Below, piece by piece: positions 53,382 to 62,310 of a DNA stretch of 64,000 nt (position 1 is its first letter; each line of letters starts with the position of its first letter). The notes beneath the pieces are model-generated. The model saw only the letters and a program-made list of their open reading frames with translations. It was not told the origin of the DNA and did no database searches. The stretch is from the NCBI GenBank assembly GCA_019244165.1, contig JAFATA010000030.1, positions 1 through 64,000 of the forward strand, in the 5' to 3' direction. Source of the DNA: Pseudonocardiales bacterium (lineage in GTDB: Bacteria; Actinomycetota; Actinomycetes; Mycobacteriales; Pseudonocardiaceae). A program made the position numbers and the translations under genes.

Positions 53382-54851
53382 CTACACGCCGCCGGAGAGC
53401 TTCTCCCGTAGCGCCGCCAACTGCTCCTCGCTGGCGAGCGAGCCCTCACTGGCGCTGCTACTGGAAGCGGGCGGCTCGGCGGTGTCCGAGGAGTAGTTCT
53501 GCTCCTCCGTCGTCTGCGACTCGGCCTCGGTGGCCTTGACGACCTGCCTACGGTGCTGCTCGAAACGGACCTGAGCCTCGGCGTAGGCGCGCTCCCACTC
53601 CTGACGCTGTTTGTCGTAGCCCTCCAGCCAGTCGTTGGTCTCCGGATCGAAACCCTCGGGGTAGATGTAGTTGCCCTCGCTGTCGTACTCGGCGGTCATG
53701 CCGTACTGCGTCGGGTCGAACTCCATCTCCGGCGACAGTCCCTCGTTGGCCTGCTTGAGGGACAACGAGATCCGCCGGCGGTCCAGGTCGATGTCGATGA
53801 CCTTGACCATCACGTCGTCACCGACTTGTACGACCTGCTCGGGAATCTCGACGTGCCGCGCGGACAGCTCCGAGATGTGCACCAAACCCTCGATGCCCTC
53901 ATCGACCCGGACAAACGCCCCGAATGGCACTAGTTTGGTCACCTTGCCGGGCACGATCTGCCCGATCTGGTGGGTTCGAGCAAACTGCCGCCAGGGGTCT
54001 TCCTGAGTTGCCTTCAGCGACAGCGACACCCGCTCGCGCTCCAGGTCAACGTCGAGCACCTCGACGGTGACTTCCTGGCCGACCTCGACGACCTCGCCGG
54101 GGTGGTCGATGTGCTTCCAGGACAGCTCGGAGACATGCACCAAACCGTCCACGCCACCGAGGTCCACGAAGGCACCGAAGTTTACGATCGAGGAGACCTG
54201 ACCCTTGCGGACCTGACCCTTGGCCAGCTGGTGGAGGAACTCGCTGCGCACCTCGGACTGGGTCTGCTCCAGCCAAGCGCGCCGGGAGAGCACCACGTTA
54301 TTGCGGTTCTTGTCCAACTCGATGATCTTGGCCTCAAGCTCGCGACCCACGTAAGGCTGCAGGTCGCGCACCCGCCGCATCTCGACCAGGGAGGCAGGCA
54401 GGAAACCGCGCAGCCCGATGTCGAGGATCAGACCGCCCTTCACTACCTCGATGACGGTGCCGCGCACCGGCTCCTCGTTCTCCTTGAGGGTCTCAATATT
54501 CCCCCAGGCGCGCTCATACTGGGCGCGTTTCTTGGAGAGAATCAGCCGGCCTTCCTTGTCCTCCTTCTGGAGAACGAGGGCCTCGACCTGGTCGCCGACT
54601 GCCACGACGTCGGCGGGGTCGACGTCGTGCTTAATGGACAGCTCTCGGGACGGGATGACGCCCTCAGTCTTGTAGCCGATGTCGAGCAGCACTTCGTCGC
54701 GGTCGACCTTGACGATGGTGCCTTCGACGATATCGCCATCATTGAAGTACTTGATGGTCTTGTCGATGGCGGCGAGGAAGTCCTCCGCCGTCCCGACGTC
54801 GTTGATCGCGACCTGCTGTGTGGTCGGGACGGTGGTGGTATCGGTGGACAT
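53382..54851 (-). CDS. rpsA: 30S ribosomal protein S1
   Basis: 489 residues with four S1 RNA-binding repeats (roughly 38-105, 122-190, 208-276, 293-362), including VSSIVNFGAFVDLGGVDGLVHVSELSW and VTKLVPFGAFVRVDEGIEGLVHISEL. Four repeats rather than six is usual for actinobacteria. The C-terminus is Gln/Glu/Ser-rich and disordered. It recruits mRNA to the 30S subunit. ATG at 54851. Confidence 0.97.
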   Translation of the reverse strand: MSTDTTTVPTTQQVAINDVGTAEDFLAAIDKTIKYFNDGDIVEGTIVKVDRDEVLLDIGYKTEGVIPSRELSIKHDVDPADVVAVGDQVEALVLQKEDKEGRLILSKKRAQYERAWGNIETLKENEEPVRGTVIEVVKGGLILDIGLRGFLPASLVEMRRVRDLQPYVGRELEAKIIELDKNRNNVVLSRRAWLEQTQSEVRSEFLHQLAKGQVRKGQVSSIVNFGAFVDLGGVDGLVHVSELSWKHIDHPGEVVEVGQEVTVEVLDVDLERERVSLSLKATQEDPWRQFARTHQIGQIVPGKVTKLVPFGAFVRVDEGIEGLVHISELSARHVEIPEQVVQVGDDVMVKVIDIDLDRRRISLSLKQANEGLSPEMEFDPTQYGMTAEYDSEGNYIYPEGFDPETNDWLEGYDKQRQEWERAYAEAQVRFEQHRRQVVKATEAESQTTEEQNYSSDTAEPPASSSSASEGSLASEEQLAALREKLSGGV

Positions 54852-54927
54852 GCGGTGAAGTGCTCCGAAGGGATAGGGTCGAGTGGGCGGGGTTGTTCAG
54901 TTCGTGCCGGCGCGCTGAACTTCCCCT

Positions 54928-54961
54928 GTGCTAGATCAACCTCAGTGCTAGATCAACCTCA
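54928..54961. repeat. 17-bp tandem repeat in the rpsA upstream region
   Basis: GTGCTAGATCAACCTCA is present twice head to tail in the spacer between rpsA and the divergent methyltransferase gene. It may hold a duplicated regulatory site or be a slippage product. The rest of 54852-55129 shows no gene. Confidence 0.7.
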
Positions 54962-55129
54962 CCCGGTGCTCTCGCCCCCGAGCCAGACTGACCCAGAGCC
55001 AGCCTGACACTGGGCCGGACAACCTGGGCAGCAGGAAACCACAGCGCAATTCGATCCTACCCAGGCGGGAGTCGGAGCAGCAAACTCGACTCCCGGCGCT
55101 TGCCTGGTTCTTGGTGAGACACTGCCCCC

Positions 55130-56029
55130 ATGATGGGCCCAATGATGGACGCAGTGACCGGCGCGCCGCAACCAGGGCAGGCCGATGACCGGACGGTCCG
55201 GCTAGGCGATCACCGCCGTGCTGAGGCGGTGCTGGGCACTGCCGGTGTAGTGAACCGGCTGGTCAACGACGCGGAAACAACAGCCGCTAACCGCCGCTGG
55301 TGGGATGCTGATGCGCAGGACTACCTCGCGGCACACAGTGAGTACCTCGGTTCGGCGGATTTCCTCTGGTGCCCGGAGGGGCTTCGCGAGTCGGACGCCG
55401 GCCTGCTGGGTGAGCTGGCGGGCCGGGTCGTGCTCGAGGTCGGTTGCGGGTCGGCGCCGTGCGCGCGTTGGTTGGCCACCCAGGGAGCACGGGTGATCGG
55501 CCTGGACCTGTCGGCGGGAATGCTGCGGCATGCGGTGCGCGCAGCGCGCGAGACCGGGATCTCGGTGCCTCTGGTGCAGGCTGACGCCGCCCGGTTGCCC
55601 TTCGCCGCAGACAGCTTCGACCTCGCCTGTTCGGCGTTCGGCGCGGTGCCGTTCGTCGCGGACTCGGCCGCGGTGATGCGAGAGGTCGCCCGGGTGCTGC
55701 GCCCTGGCGGTCGGTGGGTCTTCGCCGTGACCCACCCGATGCGCTGGATCTTCCCCGACGATCCCGGGGAAGCCGGCTTGGCGGCGACCCAGTCGTATTT
55801 CGACCGTACCCCGTATGTCGAGGTGGACCGCCTGGGCAATCCCACGTACGTGGAGCATCATCGCACCCTGGGCGACCGGGTCAGGGAGATCGTCGCTGCC
55901 GGATTGGTGTTGGAGGACCTGGTCGAACCGGAGTGGCCACCCGATCTGCACCGGGAGTGGGGGCAATGGAGCCCGCTGCGCGGCGCGCTGTTCCCCGGGA
56001 CCGCGATCTTCTGCTGCCGGTGCCGCTGA
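55130..56029 (+). CDS. class I SAM-dependent methyltransferase
   Basis: 299 residues. An extended N-terminus with the motif NRRWWDADAQDYLAAH, then motif I VLEVGCGSAPCARWL, GLDLSAGML, LPFAADSFDLACS and VLRPGGRWVFAVTHPMRW. Methyltransferases of this form are conserved opposite polA/rpsA in actinobacteria; the substrate is unknown. ATG at 55130 has a weak RBS and several in-frame ATG codons follow (MMGPMM), so the exact start is uncertain. It converges on polA. Confidence 0.85.
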   Translation: MMGPMMDAVTGAPQPGQADDRTVRLGDHRRAEAVLGTAGVVNRLVNDAETTAANRRWWDADAQDYLAAHSEYLGSADFLWCPEGLRESDAGLLGELAGRVVLEVGCGSAPCARWLATQGARVIGLDLSAGMLRHAVRAARETGISVPLVQADAARLPFAADSFDLACSAFGAVPFVADSAAVMREVARVLRPGGRWVFAVTHPMRWIFPDDPGEAGLAATQSYFDRTPYVEVDRLGNPTYVEHHRTLGDRVREIVAAGLVLEDLVEPEWPPDLHREWGQWSPLRGALFPGTAIFCCRCR

Positions 56030-56050
56030 GAGCGGCCATCCCGAGCCGGC

Positions 56051-58732
56051 TCAGTGCGCAGCGTCGTGCCAGCTACGGCCGACTCCCACCGAGACCTCGA
56101 GGGGAACGTCCAGGACGTAGGCCGAGGCCATCTCGCGGCGCACCAGTGCCTCCAGAGCGGCCCGCTCGCCCTCGGCGACCTCCAGCACCAGTTCGTCGTG
56201 CACCTGCAGCAACATCCGGGAACGCAACCCCTGGGCGCGCACCGCCCGGGCGACCCCCAGCATCGCGACCTTGATGATGTCCGCGGCGCTACCCTGGATC
56301 GGCGCGTTGAGCGCCATCCGCTCGGCCATCTCGCGGCGCTGCCGGTTGTCGCTGCCCAGATCGGGCAGGTAGCGCCGGCGCCCCATGATGGTGGCGGTGT
56401 AGCCGTCCATCCGGGCTTTCTCCACGATCGCATGCAAGTAGTCGCGGACACCGCCGAATCGGGCGAAGTAGTCCGTCATCAGCTCGCGAGCCTCCTCGGT
56501 GGAGATCCGCAGCTGCCCGGCGAGCCCGAACACCGACAGGCCATAGGCCAGGCCGTAGTTCATCGCTTTGATCTTGGCTCGTTGCTCGCCGCTGACTGCG
56601 GTCGGCTCCACCGCGAACACCCGCGCCGCGGTGGCGGCATGAAAGTCATGCCCCGAGGTGAACGCCTCGATCAGCGCGGTGTCCTGGGACAGGTGCGCCA
56701 TGATCCGCATCTCGATCTGGCTGTAGTCCGCCGTCATCAGTTCTGAATAGCCGGGGCCGACCACGAAGGCCTGCCGGATCCGCCGCCCGGACTCGGTGCG
56801 GACGTGGATGTTCTGCAGGTTCGGCTCGGTAGAGGACAGCCGACCCGTCGCGGCGATGGTCTGGTTGAAGGTGGTGTGGATGCGCCCGTCGTCGGCGATG
56901 GCCTTGATCAGCCCGTCCACCGTGGTCTTGAGGCGGGTCGCGTCGCGGTGTGCCAGCAGGTGCGCGAGGAACGGGTGTTCGGTGGATTCGTAGAGTGTCT
57001 GCAACGCGTCGGCGTCGGTGGTGTATCCGGTTTTGATGCGTTTGGTCTTGGGCATGTGCAGCTCGTCGAACAGCACCCCCTGCAGCTGCTTGGGCGAGCC
57101 CAGGTTCACCTCGCGGCCGATCACGGTGAAGCAGTCCTGCTCAGCCTGCTTTACCGCGGCCGAGAAGCTGGCTTCCAGGTCGGCCAGCACGTCACCGTCC
57201 ACGGCGATACCGGCTGACTCCAGGTCGGCCAGCACGGCGAGCAGCGGCAGCTCAAGCTCCGTGAGCAGGGACTGACCCGTTATCCGGTCCAGTTCGGCGT
57301 CCAACACGGTGGCCAGCTCGGCCACGGCGCGGGCCCGCAGGATCTCGTCGGCGATCCGGGCGGCGGTGTCCTCGTCCTCGAACAGGCTCGGTTGGGCGAC
57401 CTCCCCGCTTTCCACCCGCAACTCCTTGTGCAGGTAACGCAGTACCAGGTCGGCGAGGTCGAACGATCGCTGGCCGGGCCGGACCAGGTAGGCGGCCAGC
57501 GCGGTGTCGCTGGTCAGCCCGGCCAACTCCACGCCGCGTGCCCGCAGCGCGTGCAGCAGTGGCTTGGCGTCGTGGGTGGCCTTGGGTGCACTCGGGTCGG
57601 CCAGCCACTGCGCCAACGCCCGCTCGTCGTCGGGGGTGAGCGCGCGCGGGTCGAGGTAGCCGCCTTCGCCGTCGGGGGCGAGCAGGGCGAGGCTGTCCAG
57701 GTCTGCGGCGCCGCGCGCCCAGCTACCGCGGAAGGCGAGCCCGGTCCGACGCCCATCCCGGGCGTGCGCGTCCAGCCAGCTAGCCACGCCACCCGCCTCG
57801 ATCATCCCGCCGCGCACGTCGAAGCCTTCGTCGGCGTCGGGCTCCAGGGTGTTCAACGTGGCGAACAGCCGGTCCCGCAACACTCGGAACTCCATCTGGT
57901 CGAACAGCCGGTGCACCGCGTCGCGGTCCCACGGTTTGAGCACCAGCTCGGCGGGTTGCTCGGGGAGATCGACATCCCGGACCAGCTCAGTGAGCTGGCG
58001 GTTGAGCAGTACCGAGGCGAGGTTCTCGCGGAGCGCGTCGCCGGCTTTGCCCTTGACCTCGTCCACCCGATCGATGAGAGCGTCCAGCGAGCCGAACTCC
58101 CGCACCCACTTCGCGGCGGTTTTGTCGCCCACCCCTGGGATGCCGGGCAAATTGTCGGAAGGGTCGCCGCGCAGCGCCGCGTAGTCCGGGTATTGCTGCG
58201 GCGTCAGGCCGTAGCGTTCGGCGAGCACCTCCGGAGTGAACCGGATGAGATCCGAGACCCCCTTGCGCGGATAGAGCACCGTCACGTGGTTACTGACCAG
58301 CTGGAACGCGTCCCGGTCCCCGGTGCAGACCAGCACCTGGAAGCCCTCCGGCTCAGCCCGGGCCACCACGGTCGCGATGAGGTCGTCGGCTTCGTAGTTC
58401 TCTTTGGTGAGCACGGGGATCCCCAGGGTGGCGAGCACGTCCTGGATCAGCGACACCTGGCCGCGAAACTCATCGGGTGTGGTACTGCGATTGGCCTTGT
58501 ACGGTGCGTAGGTCTCCGCGCGGAAGGTCTTGCGGGAGACGTCGAACGCTACGGCGAGGTGGCTGGGCTGCTCGTCGCGGAGCAGGTTGATCAGCATCGA
58601 GGTGAAGCCGTACACCGCATTAGTAGTCTGCCCCGTCATGGTGCGGAAATTCTCGACAGGCAACGCGAAGAACGCCCGGTAGGCCAGCGAGTGACCATCC
58701 AGCAGGAGCAACCGCGGGGGGGAAACCGTCAC
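56051..58732 (-). CDS. polA: DNA polymerase I
   Basis: 893 residues. An N-terminal 5'-3' exonuclease/flap nuclease (about 1-300, LLLLDGHSLAYRAFF, GDRDAFQLV, GDPSDNLPGIPGVG), a middle domain corresponding to the 3'-5' exonuclease, and polymerase motifs DYSQIEMRIMAHLS (A), the O-helix KAMNYGLAYG region (B) and VHDELVLEV (C). It acts in Okazaki fragment maturation and repair. GTG at 58732 is chosen because the family begins a few residues before LLLLDG; the frame is open 25 codons further upstream. Confidence 0.96.
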   Translation of the reverse strand: MTVSPPRLLLLDGHSLAYRAFFALPVENFRTMTGQTTNAVYGFTSMLINLLRDEQPSHLAVAFDVSRKTFRAETYAPYKANRSTTPDEFRGQVSLIQDVLATLGIPVLTKENYEADDLIATVVARAEPEGFQVLVCTGDRDAFQLVSNHVTVLYPRKGVSDLIRFTPEVLAERYGLTPQQYPDYAALRGDPSDNLPGIPGVGDKTAAKWVREFGSLDALIDRVDEVKGKAGDALRENLASVLLNRQLTELVRDVDLPEQPAELVLKPWDRDAVHRLFDQMEFRVLRDRLFATLNTLEPDADEGFDVRGGMIEAGGVASWLDAHARDGRRTGLAFRGSWARGAADLDSLALLAPDGEGGYLDPRALTPDDERALAQWLADPSAPKATHDAKPLLHALRARGVELAGLTSDTALAAYLVRPGQRSFDLADLVLRYLHKELRVESGEVAQPSLFEDEDTAARIADEILRARAVAELATVLDAELDRITGQSLLTELELPLLAVLADLESAGIAVDGDVLADLEASFSAAVKQAEQDCFTVIGREVNLGSPKQLQGVLFDELHMPKTKRIKTGYTTDADALQTLYESTEHPFLAHLLAHRDATRLKTTVDGLIKAIADDGRIHTTFNQTIAATGRLSSTEPNLQNIHVRTESGRRIRQAFVVGPGYSELMTADYSQIEMRIMAHLSQDTALIEAFTSGHDFHAATAARVFAVEPTAVSGEQRAKIKAMNYGLAYGLSVFGLAGQLRISTEEARELMTDYFARFGGVRDYLHAIVEKARMDGYTATIMGRRRYLPDLGSDNRQRREMAERMALNAPIQGSAADIIKVAMLGVARAVRAQGLRSRMLLQVHDELVLEVAEGERAALEALVRREMASAYVLDVPLEVSVGVGRSWHDAAH

Positions 58733-58797
58733 GGTCTGCGAGTCTAGGCCGCGGCACCGACAGCCGGATGCGTCAGCACCTACAGTGGGGAGGCTCT

Positions 58798-58823
58798 GCC
58801 GTCTCACTGGGCCGTCTCACTGG
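58798..58823 (+). repeat. 13-bp tandem repeat before the thioesterase gene
   Basis: GCCGTCTCACTGG occurs twice in tandem (58798-58810, 58811-58823), with the second copy running into the GGAGG ribosome binding site of the gene at 58833. Confidence 0.75.
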
Positions 58824-58832
58824 AGGTTGTGC

Positions 58833-59273
58833 ATGACCACGTCCGGCGTCCCCTTCGAGGTCGATCCGGCCACCACCGAACTGATAGCCCGCTGGATGGA
58901 TGAGCAGCTCATCGACCGGATGGGCATCAAGATCACCGAGTGGGACCCAGAGCGGGTCGTGGGGACCATGCCGGTGGCGCACAACCGCCAGAAGTTCGGG
59001 CTGCTCCACGGTGGGGCGAACGCGGTGCTGGCCGAGACCCTGGGCTCGATCGCCGCCTGGCGCTGGGGCATGCCCGACAAGGTTCCCCTGGGGATGGAGC
59101 TGTCCTGCTCGCACCACCGGGCGGTGACCGAGGGAGAAGTCACCGGCGTGTGCACGCCGCTGCACCGCAGCCGCGCGGTGGCGACCTTCGAGATCCGGAT
59201 CAGTGACGAGCAGCGGCGCCCGACCTGCACCGCGCGGCTGACCTGCCTGCTGCGCCACCATCCTCCAGGGTGA
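58833..59273 (+). CDS. hotdog-fold (PaaI-type) acyl-CoA thioesterase
   Basis: 146 residues. Hotdog fold with KFGLLHGGANAVLAETLGSIAA, the PaaI signature including the HGG loop and the catalytic Glu/Asp helix, then SCSHHRAV and a beta-rich end. It hydrolyses aromatic or medium-chain acyl-CoA. ATG at 58833 with TGGAGG upstream. It converges on the pdtaR-type gene. Confidence 0.9.
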   Translation: MTTSGVPFEVDPATTELIARWMDEQLIDRMGIKITEWDPERVVGTMPVAHNRQKFGLLHGGANAVLAETLGSIAAWRWGMPDKVPLGMELSCSHHRAVTEGEVTGVCTPLHRSRAVATFEIRISDEQRRPTCTARLTCLLRHHPPG

Positions 59274-59294
59274 CCTCCAGCGGGTGGTGGCTGC

Positions 59295-59918
59295 TCAGGA
59301 CAGGCTTTCCAGGACGGCCTGGGCCACCGCTTTCATCGTGGTCCGGCGGTCCATCGCGCTGCGTTGGATCCAGCGGAACGCCTCGGGTTCGGTGAGTCCA
59401 CGGCGAGTCATCAGCAGTCCCTTGGCGCGCTCCACCGTCTTGCGGGTCTCCAGCCGGTCGGTGAGCCCTGCCACCTCGTTCTCCAGGGCAATCAGCTCGC
59501 GGAACCGCGATACGGCAAGCTCCAGGGCAGGCATCAGGTCTTTGCGACCAAACGGCTTCACCAGATAGGCCATCGCGCCGGCATCGCGGGCGCGTTCCAC
59601 CAGATCACGCTGGCTGAACGCGGTGAGGATCAGCACTGGCGCGAGACGCCGCTCCGCTATGATCGACGCCGCGTCGATGCCGTCCATCTTCGGCATCTTC
59701 ACGTCCATGATCACCAGATCGGGGCGCAGGGTCTCGGCCTGCTCGACGGCCTGCTCACCGTCAGCCGCCTCTCCGACCACGACGTAGCCCTCCTCGGCGA
59801 GCAGCTCAACGAGGTCCAGCCGGATCAGCGCTTCGTCCTCGGCGACAAGCACCCGGTGCCCGCTCGCCGAGGAGTCCGGTCCGGTAGGCACCGCGTTCGC
59901 GCCGGCCTGCGGATTCAC
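59295..59918 (-). CDS. pdtaR: ANTAR-domain response regulator (PdtaR type)
   Basis: 207 residues. A receiver domain (about 20-135) with acidic pocket VAEDEALIR, phosphoacceptor Asp in LVIMDVKMP, Thr in LILTAFS and Lys in YLVKPFG. A coiled linker and ANTAR RNA-binding domain (about 145-205, KTVERAKGLLMTRRGLTEPEAFRWIQ) follow. PdtaR-type proteins bind nascent RNA hairpins and prevent termination. The mycobacterial orthologue lies beside polA too. The PdtaS kinase gene is not in the window. GTG start at 59918. Confidence 0.94.
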   Translation of the reverse strand: MNPQAGANAVPTGPDSSASGHRVLVAEDEALIRLDLVELLAEEGYVVVGEAADGEQAVEQAETLRPDLVIMDVKMPKMDGIDAASIIAERRLAPVLILTAFSQRDLVERARDAGAMAYLVKPFGRKDLMPALELAVSRFRELIALENEVAGLTDRLETRKTVERAKGLLMTRRGLTEPEAFRWIQRSAMDRRTTMKAVAQAVLESLS

Positions 59919-60029
59919 CTTCAGACCCCCGTCTCCTCGCGGCTACCCCTCGAACTCGAACGATAGCGATGTCAGGATCGGGGTGGGGTCATGTTCACTC
60001 AACCCGTACAGTGATCCCGCCAACAACTC

Positions 60030-60103
60030 GCCCCCGTAGCCCAACCGGCAGAGGCAGCGGACTCAAAACCCGTCCAGTGTGGGTTCGACTCCCACCGGGG
60101 GCA
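60030..60103 (+). tRNA. tRNA-Leu (CAA), short variable loop
   Basis: Cloverleaf: acceptor GCCCCCG/CGGGGGC, D-arm GCC..GGC with AACCGGCAGA loop, anticodon loop CTCAAAA giving CAA, T-arm GTGGG-TTCGACT-CCCAC, discriminator A; CCA is not encoded. It is only 74 nt, with no long class II variable arm as normal for Leu. The anticodon stem GCGGA/CCCGT has a G-T pair and an A-C mismatch at 31-39. A decayed island starts directly after it. Confidence 0.8.
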
Positions 60104-60133
60104 CACATCATCGCAGTTCAGAGGGTATTCTCC

Positions 60134-60784
60134 GTGGCCTTGTCGGACACGAGGTTCGGGGCGGTGAAGGTGGTGACCGGTGAAGGTGCGTTCGGATACC
60201 CTCCGGGTGCCCCGTACGACCGTGTGATCGTCACCGCGGCCTGCAACCAAGTTCCGTATGCCTGGGTGGCACAGACTCGACCGGGCGGGCGGATTGTGCT
60301 GCCCTGGGCGAATACCTACACCGAGGGACTTGTGGTGTTAACGGTAGCCGACGATAGCACTGCCCGGTGCGCCGTCAAACCCACCATGAGCAATGGTGTA
60401 GGGGATCCGGAGCGCGCTGAGGAGAGGGTCACCACGTTGCACCCCTCCAACGTCACGAGGCCGCATGGTGCGCAAGTTGCTATTGGTCAGCGGGTTCCTG
60501 GCTGTCAGTGGCGGTACTGGCCCTGGGAACCCAACGAGCCGGTGGGTGTGCTGTGGCTGGTGGACCCCTGGGGCTCGCGAGCCAAGCTAACCCATACCAG
60601 CCCCAATGCTGAGGAGGACGAGTTCCCGGTATTGCAGTCGGGGCCGCGGCGACTGTGGGATGAGGTGGAAGCGACCTGCCGCTGGTGGCTCGAAGCGGGC
60701 AGCCCAGGAGCCGACCGCTGGCAGTTCACCATCGCACCGGACGGGCAGCGGGTGGAGTTGGCCGACGTCACGATCAGGACGTGA
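60134..60784 (+). pseudogene. 5'-truncated RiPP-type isoaspartyl methyltransferase
   Basis: The frame lacks the N-terminal half of a PIMT (no SAM motif I) and begins around FGAVKVVTGEGAFGYPPG, continuing with APYDRVIVTAACNQVPYAW, RPGGRIVLPW and the RiPP-system C-terminus ending RLWDEVEATCRWWLEAGSPGADRW. It resembles the intact gene at 21842 in both core and tail. It starts 30 bases after the tRNA-Leu, so an insertion or deletion at the tRNA probably cut it. A 6-bp hairpin (60983-60997) lies in the empty 60785-61012 stretch. Confidence 0.75.
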
Positions 60785-61012
60785 CCTTGAGGGCGCCTTG
60801 TCCCCGGTTCACGGCCATAGCGGGCGGTTGCAACATCAGGGGAGGTTAAGAAGATCGGCCCGGGTAGCCGGGCTCAACCCCATGCCCTGCAGCGCGCCCG
60901 AGGGGCCTCGACGCGTTAAGGGGCACTGGTACGCGCCCTATGCCAGGGGAGCACTGCGGGAGGGGTTAGACTTCTCGGACCCCCGAACTTCGTTCGGTTG
61001 TTTGGCTCAGCT

Positions 61013-61435
61013 TCACCCCGGCGGGGAGTTATCGGGGCGCCCCGCTTGCCAAAAACCGGGCGTATCGGACGCGGGTCGAGTAGCGCTGTTTGAGTTCGTC
61101 GGTCGACGCACATGGCCATGGGGGTCAGGCAGCGCCGCCACGGTCTCGTGGTAGACCGCCTCATACTTGTGCGTACCCTTAATAAGGATCACAGCCTCCA
61201 CTGGGCGCGTGTCCGAGTGAATGACCCGAAACTGTCGTAGCACCGGAACGTCCACTGGAAGCCGTAGGGCCTCCAACTCTTCGCTGGTAGGCAGTCGCGC
61301 CGTCACTCGATCGGTGAAATATCGCTGAGGATGCCCGAGTTCGGCGAGTACCGCTGGTGCACCATCCTTGATCTTTCGCTGACCAGTGAGAGCGGTCCCG
61401 GTGACAAGATCCATCGGGTAGTAAGACCAACTCAA
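61013..61435 (-). pseudogene. GntR-family regulator fragment (UTRA domain only)
   Basis: The frame reads SWSYYPMDLVTGTALTG, then FTDRVTARLPTSEELEALRLP and PVLRQFRVIHSDTRPVEAV, the second half of a UTRA effector-binding domain. The DNA-binding half and the first part of UTRA are absent upstream, where the frame turns into unrelated sequence. The last 35 residues after HETVAALPD look non-native. It complements, but is not continuous with, the GntR stub at 25687. Confidence 0.7.
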
Positions 61436-61580
61436 AAGCGACCTGTGTGCACGATGACTGATGAGTGTGAGAAACGGCCCGCTAAGAAGCGTCAGCGGCG
61501 CTGGAACGTGGCACGCAATGAGGGGGGCTTATCTGTTACAGTGGGACCATGAGTGTCTCCAGGGAAAGGGAGGACTCGCG

Positions 61581-61781
61581 ATGCCTTTCATTGTCCGTGA
61601 ACGTCTGCATATAATACCGGGCATAGTCTGGTTGAATTTTTCGAAATCAGGCTGGACATCGACCTCGGTGCATCTTGGCCTGTGGACGTGGAACAGCAAG
61701 CTGGGGCTGACCACCCACATTGGTCATGGGGTGAGCTACCGGAAGTCCCGACATGCCGCGAAGTACCCACACCGGAGGTGA
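61581..61781 (+). CDS. small DUF4236-like protein
   Basis: 66 residues with a good GGGAGG RBS. The sequence FIVRERLHIIPGIVWLNFSKSG then TWNSKLGLTTHIGHGVSYR matches the DUF4236 pattern (RxRxxIxPGxxLNxSKSG, a second strand, and GLSYR). Such small beta proteins are common in mobile or accessory DNA; function unknown. It looks intact at this length. A 32-codon basic ORF just upstream (61455-61552) is not recognisable. Confidence 0.55.
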   Translation: MPFIVRERLHIIPGIVWLNFSKSGWTSTSVHLGLWTWNSKLGLTTHIGHGVSYRKSRHAAKYPHRR

Positions 61782-61788
61782 CAGAGTA

Positions 61789-61866
61789 ATGGTGACCGAG
61801 GTCCCTGATGACCAAGCGTGGTTCTGGGCATCCGGGTGGCAGGCTGGCGAAGCTCAAACTGGATCC
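61789..61866 (+). pseudogene. N-terminal fragment resembling an antitoxin gene
   Basis: ATG at 61789, eight bases after the DUF4236 stop, begins VTEVPDDQAWFWASGWQAGEA. This resembles the PDQAWFWTPEWQAxE start or segment of small actinobacterial antitoxin proteins. Coherent similarity ends after about 25 residues, where a PP2C phosphatase fragment begins in another frame. Low confidence on family. Confidence 0.3.
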
Positions 61867-62090
61867 GCACCACGCTCAGCCGGGCGGTCGTGGCCACGGT
61901 CTATGAGATCGCGATTCCGCCCGGTGACCTCGTGCTGCTGACCTCCGATGGTGTCCACGACCAAACGCCCCACGACGTGCTGGCCGCCCTGGTAGGCCAG
62001 CACTAGGACAACCCTCAGGGCCTCGCGGATGCCATCGTGACCGCCGCCTCGGACGACAGGGCTGGCTATCGCGACGTCATGATAAACTTG
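61863..62090 (+). pseudogene. PP2C-type protein phosphatase fragment with internal stop
   Basis: One frame reads RTTLSRAV, then IPPGDLVLLTSDGVHDQ and, past an in-frame TAG at 62004-62006, GLADAIVTAASDDRAGYRD. These are the late motifs of PP2C/SpoIIE phosphatases, including the GDxxLLxSDG core. The N-terminal metal-binding Asp motifs are missing. Broken by truncation and by the stop. Confidence 0.65.
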
Positions 62091-62189
62091 TACGCGATAA
62101 AGTCCCGGAGGTTATCAGGGAGTGCGGCACGGTGCCGATAATCCGTAAGGCGTTCCGGGCAGGCGCAGGCTGTGGTCCGGGGTGGTGAG
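62081..62189 (+). pseudogene. N-terminal fragment of a MazG-like nucleotide pyrophosphohydrolase
   Basis: The frame KLVRDKVPEVIRECGTVPIIRKA matches the strongly conserved opening of phosphoribosyl-ATP pyrophosphohydrolase-like (MazG-fold) proteins, LVRDKIPEIIR. It lacks its own start codon in this context and loses similarity after about 25 residues. It overlaps the end of the PP2C fragment in another frame, a clear sign of patchwork deletion. Confidence 0.6.
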
Positions 62190-62310
62190 GTGCACCATTG
62201 CGTTGTCTCCGGTGATGTTTTGCTGCGCTGGTTGGTCACACCGCGGCATCGGGAGCCGTCCCAGACGTCGGGGGTAAGGAGTGGTTGCCTCCAGGGAGGA
62301 GGAGTGGGCG

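Noticed and set aside
57392-58747. 451-codon open frame antisense to polA
   Set aside because: Mirror frame of a GC-rich gene; the polA frame has all polymerase and nuclease motifs and the antisense product has none.
59969-60133. an N-terminal extension of the methyltransferase fragment reading through tRNA-Leu
   Set aside because: The frame is open, but it translates the tRNA gene itself; the coding similarity begins only after it.
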